A stretch of 64,000 nt of DNA from the NCBI GenBank assembly GCA_028551475.1, contig CM052355.1, forward strand, positions 434,001 to 498,000, given 5' to 3'. Below, one piece after another: positions 1 through 13,359 of this stretch (positions within the stretch are counted from its first letter, which is position 1; the number at the start of each line of letters is the position of its first letter). The translations under genes were made by a program, and so were the position numbers. The notes below the pieces were generated by a model that was not told where the DNA came from, ran no database searches, and saw only the letters and a program-made list of their open reading frames with translations. Source of the stretch: Casuarina equisetifolia (taxonomy: Eukaryota; Streptophyta; Magnoliopsida; Fagales; Casuarinaceae).

Positions 1-657
1 TTTAGCTGCTCCGGACGTTAGGGTTTTTTCCCTTGGCCTATGAATTTTATGCATTAATTATTTATTTTCTGTATTATTTTCTAGTTGAGGATAAAAATAA
101 TGATCAGTATTTGTTTGTATTTCAATGGCAAGTTGATTGAATTGTAGTCTTTCCTTCTTTACTTTCAGTGTAGCGCATATGCTTTGGGGTTTTTTTTTTT
201 GTGGTGATTTATCAGGGTTTGTAACATATTGACTAGGTTCGTTTAGCTTGAGATAGTGATGGGATTTCCCTGTGTAGAATAATCCGATGATCGGGATTTT
301 TTTTGGTAGAATAAAGAAGCACCGTAATGTGCATAGAGGTAGAAACTACGGATCTTCGTAGCCTGCTGGCTATGATGCCGTTTAGGCTATGATTCGGGAG
401 CCTGGTTGTGCCCCCCATCTGTTTTGTTTGCTGAAAACTAATTTGTTGACAAGCAACTGTTTCTGCTAAATTTGAAAAAGTTTTGAAGCAAAATTTTCGG
501 TGGGTGGTGAATTTACCTAACTTTCCGTCCAAACGAGCATTGGGTTGTAAGACGTAATTTAGAAATTCATATTATGGGATGATTCCATCTGTTATTAGCA
601 AAAGCAGTCTTTGTTTTGGGAAACTGATGCAAATCTGTTGAATTTTGTTTTATTAGA
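1..657. other. Intronic/upstream sequence of the NOP53 gene
   Basis: No coding exon is supported here. The first NOP53 exon in view begins at about 658 after a pyrimidine-rich tract ending in TTATTAG, so this stretch is probably an upstream intron. The NOP53 N-terminus lies before the window. The short open frames seen on both strands show no family resemblance. Confidence 0.5.
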
Positions 658-3293
658 TCTTTCATTGAAGCGGAAGATTGAGAAACATAGGGAAAAAGTA
701 CTTCGCAGTGACAGCCTGCTACAAAAGAACCCTTTTGTTGTACCCGTTCCATCCTCTGTACAGAAGAAATCCAAGAGAAAGCATAGCGAGGTTGCAAAAG
801 CAAATGAGGCAACTCAAGAAGGTCCCAAGGTCTGCCCCTTAAATAATGAACAATATGATAAATTTTGTGAGCTTCATTTTGGTTATTTATGTTGTGTATT
901 CCTTTTGTCAATATGCATCAGGCTGATTCTACCACAGATTCTTGCATAGTCGACATATGGGATGAGAAAGGTTTCTTCTTTGTTCCATTAATGTTTTCAC
1001 TGGCCTGTTATTATGGTATTAGATGCAGTAATAGGGACTCTCTTTGACAAACTTGCAGGTGAGGACAACAACAAAGCCAAAAAGGTAAACTATAAGTGCT
1101 CACACTTGAATTTTAGTTGTTGATGAAACTCTTGTGTGTCCTTTCAGATGTTGTCTTATTTCAAGCCAAGGAAAATATGAGCATGTTGATATATTTCTTT
1201 TGTCTGCTTTGATTTTGTTGAAATTGATGTGAGGGATTCACCTTTGTTCTTATCGAGTTGTGTAATCTTAGAAGCAATGCGTTATGGTATGTTATTGTTG
1301 AATTCATGTTGGAGATGTACCTTAATTGGTCATTGGTGGATCTTATTTGTTGAGCTCTTCTTCTGTTTTAGCAGAAGTCAAAGCCTTCAATTATTCCAGC
1401 AGTGGAGGTTGAGCATCCAGGTTGCTCATTCAATCCTTCACTCGACACTCATCAGGTAATTTCTTCATATATGATACATATTTTTTCTATCCTTAGAAGC
1501 TCTAGGTCACATAGAAGTTTAAGGTTGTCTTATTTTGTCAAATCAGGATGTGCTGGCTCATGCTGTTGCAGAAGAAATGCAGAAAGTCTATCAAGATGAG
1601 TTGGGACCTAAGCCTGTTCCATTGACTGTTCCAGGGGAAGTTATTGATGAAGAAGATGTGAGTCTCTTTTTCTCTGTTTGTTTGTCATCTACTTGGATTC
1701 TTTTTTTGTCTTACGGGTAGGGGCAGTAGGGATTTGGATTTTTATTTACATCCCCTGTACGTGGATGCTGTGGCTATTGGTTCACATGTGACATTTATTG
1801 ATTTATGAAAAAATTAATCTTTTGAGAATCTTTTTTTATGGACATCTAGGTATTGTGTTTGAATTTTATGCCTTGAGCATGAACTTAACATAATCAAATT
1901 TTTTTAGATGTATTTTATTGAGGTGGATGGTGGAAGTGATGATGATGAGACAAATTTGGAAAATCTAGGTGAAAATGAGGATGCTACACTAGAGAAAAGG
2001 TTTGATTGTCATGATCATTATCATTTTCTTTGATTTCCTAATCTATAATATAGTTCCATTTTCCTCCTTAAGATGATGTAAATACATCATAATAATTTAG
2101 TTCATATGGTTAAATGTACATGTTACAGGTCTAGTAAAATGAAGAGGGTGACCCGAGTTGAGTTGAATAAAAGAGTTCGACGTAAAGAACTGCTGAAAAA
2201 GGAAGCAGAAGCTAAAAAGATGGAGGAACTTTCTAAAGAAATTGATAGGTAAGATTACCGTTTGTTTCTACAAACAATCATCTATGTGCGGAGTACATAC
2301 TAATGACTGCCTGGTCCATCTGGTCACAGCTTACCAGACATCATTCAAGAAATAGCAACAGAAGATGAAGAGAAGCAGAAAAAACATCTCCGCCGAGTTG
2401 TAGCCAAACAAGAAAGACTAAAATCATGTCCACCACGGCTGGGAAGGCACAAGTACGAGCTCACTCTTTTATTTTTTTCTTGTTGGTCTTATTCTGTATG
2501 TTTAGTTCACTTTTGTTTGACTACTCCATAGCTTTGCAGGCAGAAAGTTTATTTAACTAAATAAATAGTGAGAGACACTATTATACTCTTGTTGTAAAAT
2601 GTTATGCAGAAGTCTTTGTTCCTTTCAGTTATTTGAAAGTTGAAAACTTTAAAATTGTACTTATAAACTCATACACAAATATTGTGTCGAAATTTTTGTT
2701 ATAGCATAAGTAACTAGTTGTCTTCATTTCAGATTTGAGCCTGCCCCAGTTCAAGTGCTATTATCTGAAGAAATAACTGGATCACTCCGCAAGTTGAAGG
2801 TACAAAGAAAACTTTCCTCACTATTCTCAAACTTTTCATGTAATCTTTAAAATTATTTTTTGGTTTTTGTTCAGTTTTGAGACACAGTAAAGAACTGACA
2901 TCAATACTTATTTGTGTTAAGGGTTGTTGCACACTTGCAAAGGATAGGTATAAGAGCTTAGAGAAAAGAGGATTGGTCATCCCAACAGCCAAGAGCAGTA
3001 GGTCAGTTGATTATCCTCTTTGATTGGTGTCTTTTAGCTGATTATCCTTTTCAGCACATAGGAATACTTAATTCTATATCAGGTGTTCTTTTTGCAACAT
3101 GATCTCTGTTCCATTGGCCAGGGTGCTCCTAAACCATATGATTAGATTTATCTTTACATTTAGCATCAAATACGATTGTTTTCCTATGTGAATGATTGTT
3201 GAACCATGAATGTGCCCTTGGGCTTGCTTTCTATTTAAACATTTTTTAGTGGTTCTTTCTTTGCTGATAGATGTGTACTTGGACAGGAAGTAG
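658..3293 (+). CDS. NOP53: Ribosome biogenesis protein NOP53 (GLTSCR2/SMO4), 3' part
   Basis: Partial gene; its 5' end lies outside the window. NOP53 is a nucleolar factor of 60S maturation that recruits the exosome-associated helicase MTR4 to pre-rRNA. Phase-consistent exons: 658-829, 922-970, 1059-1084, 1372-1455, 1547-1657, 1908-1999, 2129-2248, 2330-2452, 2733-2799, 2922-3001 and a tiny last exon 3287-3293. Recognition rests on LSLKRKIEKHREKVLR, QKNPFVVPVPS, IPAVEVEHPGCSFNPSL, AVAEEMQKVYQDELGPKPVP and the conserved end LRKLKGCCTLAKDRYKSLEK followed by RGLVIPTAK. Lysine-rich linkers and an acidic stretch (VDGGSDDDE) fit a nucleolar protein. The 3' end is uncertain: reading through exon 2922 gives a stop at 3021-3023, while splicing to 3287 gives SSRK-stop, which better matches the basic C-termini of the family. 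The family call is firm; the first and last exon edges are less so. Confidence 0.9.
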
Positions 3294-4745
3294 AGTCGTT
3301 TTGCTTTGACCGGATAACTTTGCTTGGCTCTTGTGGTGAAGATGATCGCTACAGTTTTCGCTAGGTAGTGATCTTGAGAAGGGATTGGTAGCATATCATG
3401 GTGGATTCATCTACGATGCAGAGGATTTATGTAGTTACGTATTTACTATACTAATATGTAGATCTTCCTTGTGTTCTGATCTTCTGGTTCAAAAATTTTG
3501 ATTTTTAGCCCTCGTTTAGTTCTTATCAAAGGAAGTGGAAAGCACTTATTACAGTTGGTATGTATTTGGCCAATGTATTTCATAGTCAATAATAGCTGAA
3601 GGTGTTTGCCTAAGTTGCCATATTCATGGAATGTGAACTTGATATCTTTTAATTGGGCCTCGTAGTGGCTAGAACATTGGATTACGAATGGCTTTTTTGC
3701 AAACCGGATCCCATTCTTGAGGATGTGGATCCAATTTCTTTATATTACGATGTTAATACCAAATTAAGTCTAAAGTAAATTGATCTACCATGCATTAAAA
3801 ATTGTTTATTTTTGTGTTGAAGTATCTTATGTAAGTTGCAATAAGTTATAAGGTCTTTATGTATGAATAATTTGCATTTTTTTCTTATATGCTATTTTTA
3901 ATAAGAAAACGAGTTTTTTCAATAAAGCAGCATATATGGTTCAAATAAATAACATTTTATTGACTTTTGATTTAAGTGTATGGCATCTATCATAATATTG
4001 TTTAAGAAATTCATAATTTCACCTTCCAATGGTTGTAAGGAAGTTTGGATTTTTTGGAATCTCCTGCATTTTATATGTTGTAAAATTTCTTATACACATA
4101 TTAGTTATCAGATATAATTCAATTTTAAAAGAAAAAAATATTTTTTAAACACTTTTTAATGGATTATCTATCTCCCCTCCCCGTAACAAAATTTTTGTTG
4201 CACCAATTCACTTGTATTGATTTTAATTCAAAGGGTTAACTCAATAGTAATTAAGATCCTTTTTTCTAAAAGTATCACTTTTCCTTTGACATTAATTTAC
4301 CCAAATTTTACATAAGATAAAATAAAAATAAAAAAAACTCTTTTCATCATCAGAAACAACCTGATTTCCGAGACCTCTTGCAATTCATTACCATAACCAA
4401 AAGACAAATTTATTCAAAAATCAAATCAAAATTGTTCTTCTGTGTCCTCTTTGGAAGTGACACCGAGGCTTCCTTTAAGGTGGGAGAAAAAAAAAAAATT
4501 CTAACTTGGGATGGCGTGACGATTCGTTTCAGTGACCATGAACGGTTTCGAGAGGACCTGTTTCTTCGTCGCAGTAGAACGAAAAGTAAACGACCTGTAG
4601 TTGTCGAAGGCAAAACCGGAGCAGCCCTCCGACCCAAACCCGTTCATATAGCCGTCTTGGTGCTATCCCGCCACCGCTGTTCTTGAAGAAGTTCGAAGAG
4701 TGGTGAACCCAGAGAGCTGACTTCGAGAAGATCTAGCTTCTCATC
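3294..4745. other. 3' flank of NOP53 and promoter/leader of the ARM-like gene
   Basis: AT-rich intergenic DNA. The last 250 bases before 4746 are GC-richer and probably hold the 5' leader of the next gene. Open frames at 4378-4686 and 4410-4637 overlap on opposite strands and match nothing recognisable. No RNA gene or transposon is seen. Confidence 0.4.
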
Positions 4746-7283
4746 ATGCGCACTTTAGCAGCCCGGCTCACTGCGGTGATTTGCTCCTGTTTCTTCTTCA
4801 TAGATTTATCCGAACCCACTTTTACATATTAATTTATTTATCGATGCATTTCCATGTAATTTGTATTCGGAATTGCCTGAGGTTGAGAATTCATTTTATT
4901 AGCATTTGCTTTGGCTTGGATATATCATTATCTGCGTACTTTTTATTATTTTGGTGTGTATTCTGCAGAATCTTTGTAGGAGAACGCCTGGATGGAATGT
5001 GCAATCTCGCAATTTCTCATCATTAAACGCTAAAGGTTACTCTTTTCACTTTGCCCCACTGACCCTTTCTTTAATTATTGCTAATTTTATGAAAATACGC
5101 AAAATCTACTAAATTACAGAAAACTATGGGAAAGAAGCCTGTTACTTTGTATTTGAGAAGCTGGGAAAAAAAAAAAAAGGAACTGGATTGTGGGATTTTG
5201 GTCTGGGTATGCAGAAACAAACTTTAAATTTTTTGATACACTTAATTGAGTTACTTCCTTCGCAATTCACCACTGGTAGATGAGCTTGCCGTTGAGCAGG
5301 ATGTTGAAAGAAAGATAGGGTGGTTGTTGAAACTATTCTTTGCCGGGACTGCGTCAGTGGTTGCGTATCAGTTCTTTCCTTACATGGGTATGTGAATTCA
5401 TCTCATGGTGGTCTTGAAATAGGTTTTCTTTTCAAAGTCAGTCCCTTTGCAGTTCTTATCTTACAATATAGTTTAATTTCATTTTGCAGGAGATAATTTG
5501 ATGCAACAGTCTGTGTCACTGTTGCATGTCAAGGATCCATTGTTTAAGAGGATGGGAGCATCAAGATTAGCTAGGTTTGCGATAGATGGTAACTTCGATC
5601 TTAAAATGACACAAGTAGTTCTTAGGAAAATAGTATACCCTTGGTTTTGTTTACGTATTAATACGCTATTCTAACTGTTACTGTTACATGGCATAATTCA
5701 TGCTAGAGTATTGTATTTCTCTTCTGAAACACTGACAATCAGACATTGGTTCTTAGCTATGTAAGGACTTTGGTCAACCTTCAAGACAAAACTATACTAA
5801 TAGAAGTGCAATGTTGCCTTGCTTCAGAAATAAACTTAGGTTACCTGGTTCTACGATGAGATGGCCAGTTTGTTCTTTTTCCCATACCTGAATTGAATGA
5901 AGAACAATCACTAATCTTTCATTTACTGAGCCACTTTGAGTGGAACTGACAATAAATTACAGTTTCCATGATTTTTGCACAGTAAAATTACAATTATCAA
6001 TAATGAATTCCATCATGCTATTCTGCGAACTCTGGTTCTCTATTACTTCCTTGCTGTTTTCCTTTCAGTCAGTCATAACCTATGATGTGGGCACTTGAAA
6101 CTAAGGGGCTAGGGGGTAAAGTTTGATAATTTGTTTATTGCCAATTGTCTCATATATAAGTCTTTCCTTCCCTTTATTGTAGATGAAAGGAGGATGAAAG
6201 TAGTAGAGATGGGTGGGGCTCAAGAGCTCTTAAATATGTTGGGGGCTGCGAAAGATGATCGCACACGGAAGGAAGCTTTGAAGGCTCTTGCTGCAATCTC
6301 ACGTTCTGGTCATACTTTTTCTTGTTTAGTTCATATGCTTGTATTTATGTTTGTACTCCCTATGAAACTTTGTTTCTTTGCATGCTTATCATCTCTGATG
6401 AAAGGTCTTTTCCTAGTCCGTAACTATGATATAGATTGTGGAAAGAGAGTATTTGGTTGTGCATTCTCACTTGAAACTGGATGCAGTCAAAAACATCTCA
6501 ATATGTCATAACTAGCAAACAAGATGTGAGAAAACAAAGGTGGTAGGTGAGCGGCTACAAACCTATTGTTCGCTGGAATTAGGTGTTTGGTTTGCTATGG
6601 AATGGTATATACCGCACAAACGATGAAACAGATGTTTCTTTACACAATATGGGTTGCCTGCCTCGTACCTGTATGGTTGAGAAATCAACAGGCACGAGGA
6701 CTGATTGAGTCCATTTTGAAAGGGAGAGTAAAATAAAAATTATTCCCTTCCATCCTAGCAAACCATATCTAGCTGTGATACCAGTGATGCATTGGACCCG
6801 TACACCTGCACTCACATTTGAATTCAAAATTATGCTCAATGAGAAACAACTTAACTTGCTCATAACAAAAAAGTAACTGATGCTTGTAACAGTATATAGG
6901 TAAGACAATTTTGTTGAAAATGGAAATGTAATACAACTATTAAGAAGGGTAAGATGCTTTAAGTATCAAATGTAAGAATAGCTGGTACTTTGGATGGTTG
7001 ATTTTAAGATTAGCTTCAGAATTTGAGTGGCTGCTATATTCCTCTTTTTAGTATATCGGATATTCTAAAGGTGTTGCCACAATTATTATTTTATATATCT
7101 TCCCTAGGGTCGCTAAATTTACGTTCCAATTTTTTAGACGAAGCTGCAAGAGCTTTGCACAATGCTGGGGCGGTCTCAGTTATTGAGGTTACCCCAGAGT
7201 CCCTCGAGAGTGCAGAGATTGAGAAATACAAGTCAAACCTACTAAAGAGATTCCAAGATCTAAGATATGATGTTCCATCTTGA
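4746..7283 (+). CDS. Small armadillo-like repeat protein, probably mitochondrial
   Basis: Six phase-consistent exons (4746-4775, 4969-5035, 5280-5387, 5490-5588, 6183-6308, 7138-7283) give a 191-residue protein. The first 28 residues (MRTLAARLTANLCRRTPG onward to SRNFSS) are rich in Arg, Ser and Ala with no acidic residue, as in mitochondrial presequences. A hydrophobic segment, WLLKLFFAGTASVVAYQFFP, follows at about 45-65 and may anchor the protein in a membrane. The second half has ARM-like helices: GGAQELLNMLGAAKDDRTRK, EALKALAAIS and DEAARALHNAGAVSVIEVTP. It ends with YKSNLLKRFQDLRYDVPS. Plants carry short proteins of this type annotated as ARM-repeat superfamily; no biochemical role is known to me. 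The start is the first ATG and gives the presequence. Intron 5 (6309-7137) is the longest and contains the only other open frames of the locus, judged chance. Confidence 0.82.
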
Positions 7284-8721
7284 GATGTGATTAGGTCCCA
7301 GCCTTTAACCGAAGGCTTCAAACATAAATAGTAAGTTGAAAAAATTCGTCTTTATGTGCATGGATCTGTTTTTCTGTGAGAGGTAGAATGTGTGCTGTAT
7401 CTTTGTGTGCAGTGTAAAGGAGAGTGTTGTAAATTCATGCTTTATAAAACTGGGTTTGTTTCTCACATATTTCTTATTTATGCAGTTTATATGACAGGTG
7501 AATAATTGGCAAAAACTCTCAGGGCAGCCTGTTATGGCATTTGCATGCTCTTAAATCTCAAAATTTTGGTGTTTGACTGCATTGCTCAAGGGGGGCTAAG
7601 CCATTTTGGTGTTATGGCTTATTTCTTTACTCAGGTAGTTTTCCATGTAATTGATCCAAACTACATTCATAAAGATGGGACATAACATACCAGTAGCTCT
7701 CATCACATGCAACCAAACAATAATCCGGGATCCGACAGCAAAATATGCACTCTCACTAACTCGTCTCAGTGCTTGTTGGGACTACTACTGGTATAGGTTT
7801 CAGGTGGGTCGGTATGAGAACCAACTTGCTGGGAACTTAGAGATTTCAAGTGTAATGCTCAAACGAAAAAAACCTGCTGCCCTTGACCTTGTGGTTCAAA
7901 CTGTAGATTTTTGTTTTTGCTTAATGATTTACTTCAAGCCGTGCAGAACTCTTGACCTTAGAATTCTTGACGATCTTTGCTGGATTATATTATCTCCATC
8001 CTTCTGTAGGTTGGCAAATATCCTCTCGCACACTTAATTTACTTAGAATATGCCAAATATCTCAGCAACAGCACTGAAATGACACAAACTTGTATCGGGT
8101 TTGCTTTCAACCCTTCTTTTTAAGGCTGCTCTGGATTTCTACGAAGTAAACAAAAAATTAGTTCGATTTAGTATTCTAGCGTGTCATCAAAGGGACTAGG
8201 TGATGTATATTCGGTGGCCAGGTAAGTGATGAGAGTATCGTCTGATAAAATTGATATCGTTTCTTTTTGTCCACGCTTGGACCAATCATGTGTATCCTAG
8301 AAGAATGTAGATCTTTCTTCTCGGCCGAACCTTTTATGTGCATGTCCTTGTCTCTTGTCTCCGACCATCAAGATTATCTGGATGAACACTGAACGGTAAA
8401 AGCAATGTAAGTACGAGTGATTATGTGGGGTGTGGGACAGGATATTCGCATTTTCCCAAAGCTTTGAAGTTTCAATAACAGAAAATCTTCGAACAATGGT
8501 GATTAAACCATCGATGCCTTCTCAGACCTTCGCACTAAGATAAAAATCTTGCCCGACCCTGCTACTGCGTGTTTGCATATTCAAAGAGCACTCTTCATTT
8601 CCTGGAAGTGGGATCAAGCCTCCAGGGACCTATGTAAGCATCTTCTGGCTTGAAGAAAGGCCGTTGTTGAAGTTACAATGTCAACTCGAATACAATCTCT
8701 GCTTCCTTTTCGGTCGTCGGC
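7284..8721. other. Intergenic region without a supported gene
   Basis: The 3' UTR of the ARM-like gene probably occupies the first 200-250 bases. A 128-codon open frame at 7651-8037 has no recognisable motif and odd composition. Nothing else is supported. Confidence 0.4.
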
Positions 8722-10180
8722 ATGGCAGGGTTTTATCCAGATATTCCCTCTCAGGGATCCGGTTTTGACGGGACTGGCGCCGGCTAACAGCCCTTGGGCA
8801 ATGGATGACCAGTGTTGTTGGAAATGTTTTGTGTGCCGTATGACATGGAGTTAATTGTCAAGAGGTAAAATCATGGACTCTTTAAGGCTTGTTTTGAAAT
8901 ATTAGACTCTAGTGGAAATCTTTGCTTCCAAGTTGACGGCTCCTACCGGAACCTACAGAAGAAGAGAGTCCTGCGGGGTCCTGCTGGCTTTCCTATCCTC
9001 ACAATTCACCAGAAGGTAGTCCCTCCCACCATTCCCCGCATTTCTCTAGCTCTAGGTTAATGGTAAAACATGTATATGTGTTTATATGCGATCGCCATCC
9101 TAAGAGCAATGGTTGCCTCATTGTTAATATCTTAGAGTTAATATTTATGTATCTTTTGCTCTTAACAATTCTAACTTATGTTCAAATTTGGTTCTCATAG
9201 CTGTTAAAAGTCAAGGTCCAATATGAGACTCTTTGTCCAATATTTTCTCTCAATCCATCCAAGTTTAGTCTTTCTATAGGTGAAAAACTGGTCCCTTTTT
9301 TTTAAAAATTGGTTAATGAAAGAACTAGTTGATATTATGTTAGAGGTTTAAGTTCATCTCACTCCAAAAGGTCTCAATGAGAATAGGAGTTCTTCAAGTT
9401 GATAAGGTAGGCTATATATATATATATATATTTTTCTCTAATATGAGATTATGTTGTTTAATAATCACAAATTAAACTTAACAATTTTACTTCATTGTCC
9501 TATTACCCATAAACTGAATCCTTATAATTTTTTCATATTTAAGACTAAAATATATCTTACAAATAGTAATTGTCTTATATGTTCAATATTTTAACCCGTG
9601 ATTTCAAGTATCTCCCTCTATTAACTTCGGCTCTTTTAACGCACCACATCCAAAGCATATGCCTGGAAGCTAATTTGGTTGCGCGTTTTATATCATGTTA
9701 AAAGGTGCTAACACCCCATCAAAGATGGACAGTACACGGGAGAAAGCTCAGAGCTAAAAGATTTCCTTTTCAGCGTGCCACGGTCTTACCTTCTGCCTAT
9801 GAAAACACGCCTTGATGTCTTCTTGGCAAGCAACATAGATGAAGATGTCTGCAGCTTCCGGGTTGTCGGGAGTTATGCTTCCCAGTCCTCTAAAGTTTAC
9901 CAGGGTGATACTGTGGTTGCAGAGGTACCAACCTCCTTAATTTCGTTTTGGTAAAAGAATCTTGATTTATCAACATCTTTTTATTTATATTGTGTCTTCC
10001 AAGAACAAAGTAGCCCATTTTTAATGTGTCTTTACAGGTAAATCAAAACATCAAATGGGGAAGCTTCTGCAGAAGCAAAGAAAGCTTGAGAATAAAAGTT
10101 AAAGCCGGCGCGGACCGTGGTTTATTGTGGCACTACTAGTAATCCTTAGCGACAATGACATGGTGCATATGGATCTTTGA
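8722..10180 (+). pseudogene. LOR: LURP-one-related (LOR/tubby-like fold) pseudogene
   Basis: Three exons are readable: 8722-9015, 9705-9924 and 10038-10180, with GT-AG junctions. They resemble plant LURP-one-related proteins, membrane-tethering beta-barrels with a tubby-like fold linked to defence. Seen: FCVPYDMELIVKR, DSSGNLCFQVDG, NLQKKRVLRGPAGFPILTI, LTPHQRWTVH, ELKDFLFSVPRSYLLPMKTR, LDVFLASNIDEDVCSFRVVG and FIVALLVIL. The reading frame is broken five times. Three in-frame stops lie in exon 1 (8785-8787, 8806-8808, 8866-8868), a frameshift lies at about 9738-9745 in exon 2, and another at about 10113-10121 in exon 3, just before FIVALLVIL. Splice sites and most of the peptide are still readable, so the loss looks fairly recent. 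Assembly error is unlikely to explain five separate lesions. Confidence 0.85.
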
Positions 10181-10470
10181 AATCTCAGCTTTTGTCTCGC
10201 TAAAATGTTGTATTAAGCTCCCTAGTAAGTTTGTGCTGATTGTAACCTGTGGTTTGTCCCCAGACCAACTTTTTATGTAGATATCATTCATAAGCATCAT
10301 TTTGTTAAGTTGTCCTCATTCCCAGTGAAGACTAGAATCATGGATCAAGCTCAACAGTTAAAATACATACAAAATATCGTTTGAATAGTTGATTCTTGGA
10401 TTATACAGAGCACAAAATTGGAAGAAACACAAAAATACACCTCAAGATACTCAAAATGGTTGTGGGGAGA

Positions 10471-13359
10471 CTAGAACTTGCTTGCAAATAAGCTGTGTAT
10501 ATTGCTTGTAATGGCAATTGTGCTTGTTACTACTGCCAGGATTACCATTATTGCTGCCATAATCCTGTCCCTTTTGGTTGAAATGCCATAAACATCTCTG
10601 CGATGAAAAAAATGTGAAAGAAGTACTAATCAAGTTAGTTATCGAGTCAAACTTAGGGATAATGACAAAATAGTCTCAATTAAACTTCCTTTCAAATTGC
10701 CTGTAAATATTAAGTTTTGAAAAACTCCATATGTATTGTGTTATTTAATTCAATTGTTATAATGGCTCTAAAGAGAGCTACCAAAGAGAAAAATCTCTCA
10801 CAGCTTTTAGGGGCATAAAAGCTTCAAATAAATAGTAAATTATTGTTTTAAAAAATATATAGATTGTTTTATCCAAATCATGTAAGATTCTATGTATTCT
10901 TCTTCATGCCCATTTATATTTGTTTGCCTTTTCTTAATGAAACACTACAACGTGGAAAGAGCAAAAGGCATAGTAGAATCAGATGTTATCTCCTTCAAAT
11001 GTAATATTTTACTAATATGAACTATTGATGTATTGTGTATTGAGAAAAATACTTATTACTTGTTATGCTGTCCAAATTTCTAATATTTCTGATTTTTATT
11101 GTCCATTTAAATTAAGGCATTAAGGAGAGTACCTTAGAGCAACAGCACCAGGGAAGATGAAGGCCAGGGAGACTGCAGAGGTTGATCCCAGGAACTGAAA
11201 AATGAACCATATATTTGGTATGGCGATCGCCGCCAGGTAGGAGAGGACCAGCAGAACAAGAGTGAGGGGCACAAATCTTCTGGTGTCTGTGGCCAAAGCA
11301 GGCTTCTTAGGGAAAAGGAACTCATCTATGTTGGCCCTCAACGAGAAGTTCAAAAGAGGAAACACCAACATAATATGCAAGGCATAGCTCAACCGTACAA
11401 TGTCGTTCAGTAATGAACCAAATGCTGAATCCGAATTCTGATCGAAGTTGACAAGAATATCAGGCATGATCGAGTCCCCAAACAAAAGGTACCCAAAGAG
11501 GCCAGTGGCAAAGTAGATGGTAGCGCAGAGTACTAGTGATATTCGAACTGCTTTGATCATATCAGAAGGCTTCCCAAGCTCGAACCCAATTGGGTGGACT
11601 GCATAATTCATGAAAGGCTTCAGTGAGAAAGTTGGAAGCAATTACTACTACTAATTGCAATGCTTTCTGTTCTGTTGTGTTCTTACCATTGAAATGGAAT
11701 GTGAAGGCCGTCACAATGACAGGAACTGCGGTAAATAGATCAAAGAAGGAGACTTGGTTGTCCAATTGCGGAAGCAGTCTCAGGCTCTTTGTTTTTCCCT
11801 CCACGAGTGCGAGGATTGCCAACATGCAACTTATGCAAACAAATACAACTGCAAGTAGAACCGATATTGCTGAACTGAACTTCAGCGACTCTGCAGCCAG
11901 AAAAAGGAGTATAAATGTGTGATAAGAATGAGAAAATGTTAGAGAAGAAAGCATATTTTCTCCTTAGAAGCGCATCTAGATAAATTTTAAGCAAACACTA
12001 TTTTTAACATATGCCCTTCACTCGATATCATATAAATTTTTTTGGTCAAATTTAGTGCACTTGTCATGTGTCTTATAAGCTCAAACAACCCTTATTTTTA
12101 ATGAGAAAATTGTAAATCTAAATTTTTATATGATATTAGATCTAGTCTATTTTTTATTTTGCCAACTTAAATTGTAGATGCATCTCTCCTTATCAAGGCC
12201 TTTCACAGAACTATACTATATCAAACTAAAATCTCTTCGACTAAAGAATTTGAAATGAAATTGGAATTCACCGACCGACTCGTCGTAGAAGGACCAAAGG
12301 AAGCAAAACGAAGGCAACGATGAATAGGAGTGCGAATTCCCGGGAGTTCCACCACTGAATGCCAAACCATTTTTGCAAAATGCCCAAGTGCACTACGCCT
12401 TCAGGCTGACTACCAGAGAGGACGTCGCCTGGAGAGAACAAGAAAAGCACAAAAAATGAAACTTCATAAGCCTGTATTCCATGTTATTTATAAAAAGCTG
12501 TGTTAGGAAGGGTATAATAAAAGTCTCATATTGAATAAATCTGCATTGAAAATCCTTTATATACGAAGAAAGTTGGACTTTTAGGCATACGAACTTCCTA
12601 CTTTTGACAAAATAGACAACTCATTGATAAAGGAATTCGTAATACGGAACATGTGAATACAAACAAAGAACTGAATCTACTACGTGGTAGCCAAACTCTG
12701 TGAGAGGACAAAGTTCTTTACTTCAAAACATCCTCCGACACTTGGCCGATAAAATCCCAAAGCAACGATCTGAGAGCCTATCGAGAAACTTTTTCACTTC
12801 ACCCAATCAGTCACCTTAGAACAGCCTGACACTAACTACAGTTCTTTAGCTTGTTCCTCTGGCTAGTTCCTCTGGTTCTCAGAGGACCAAGCTGAAGCTT
12901 TCAGAACAACAGATCCCTTAGATCAACCATGGAGCAAGAAGAACTCAATAGAGAAAGAAACTGAAGAACAAATCAAGCTCACTGAATTCGACACTTACCC
13001 ATGATAATCAGGTACATGATCAAACACCCAAGATTGGTAATCATAACACAGACTTGTGTGGCCACGGATCCCAGGCGTCCAAAAGCCTCCTTCATGACAC
13101 CTGCATAGGTTGTCGAATCCCCGGAGAGTGTGAACCTCATCAGGAAATCCACCGAGACATCAGTCAGAAAAGCAATCACCACGATCAGCAGAAACGCAGG
13201 AACAATTCCGAGGACCTTAAGAGTCGCCGGAATGGACATGATGCCGGCACCGATTATGCTCGTTGACACGTTGAACACCGCCCCGCTGACAGATGCAGGC
13301 CTTAACTTAGGTTTGTGTTCCTCCAGGAGTGGGACGTGCAATTTTGCTCCGGGAGACAT
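10471..13359 (-). CDS. AVT6: Amino acid transporter AVT6-like (SLC38/AAAP family)
   Basis: Five exons on the minus strand (13359-12999, 12428-12276, 11890-11687, 11598-11133, 10597-10471) keep phase and give 436 residues, close to the usual length of plant AVT6 proteins. The N-terminus MSPGAKLHVPLLEEHKPKL is cytosolic, followed by about eleven hydrophobic segments. Family signatures include SGAVFNVSTSIIGAGIMSIP in the first membrane helix, FTAVPVIVTAFTFHFN, VHPIGFELGKPSDMIKAVR, FGYLLFGDSIMPDILVNFD and GSTSAVSLAFIFPGAVALRD. Known AVT6 members export amino acids from the vacuole by proton-coupled transport; substrate cannot be read from sequence. The stop is at 10471-10473. The ATG at 13359 is the first that gives the conserved cytosolic leader. 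A 15-bp inverted repeat lies about 220-285 bp upstream. Confidence 0.92.

Noticed and set aside
7651-8037. 128-codon plus-strand open frame after the ARM-like gene
   Set aside because: No family motif, odd composition, no leader or upstream promoter signs; likely chance in a 3' flank.
11623-11922. Plus-strand frame opposite AVT6 exon 3
   Set aside because: Shadow of the minus-strand coding exon.
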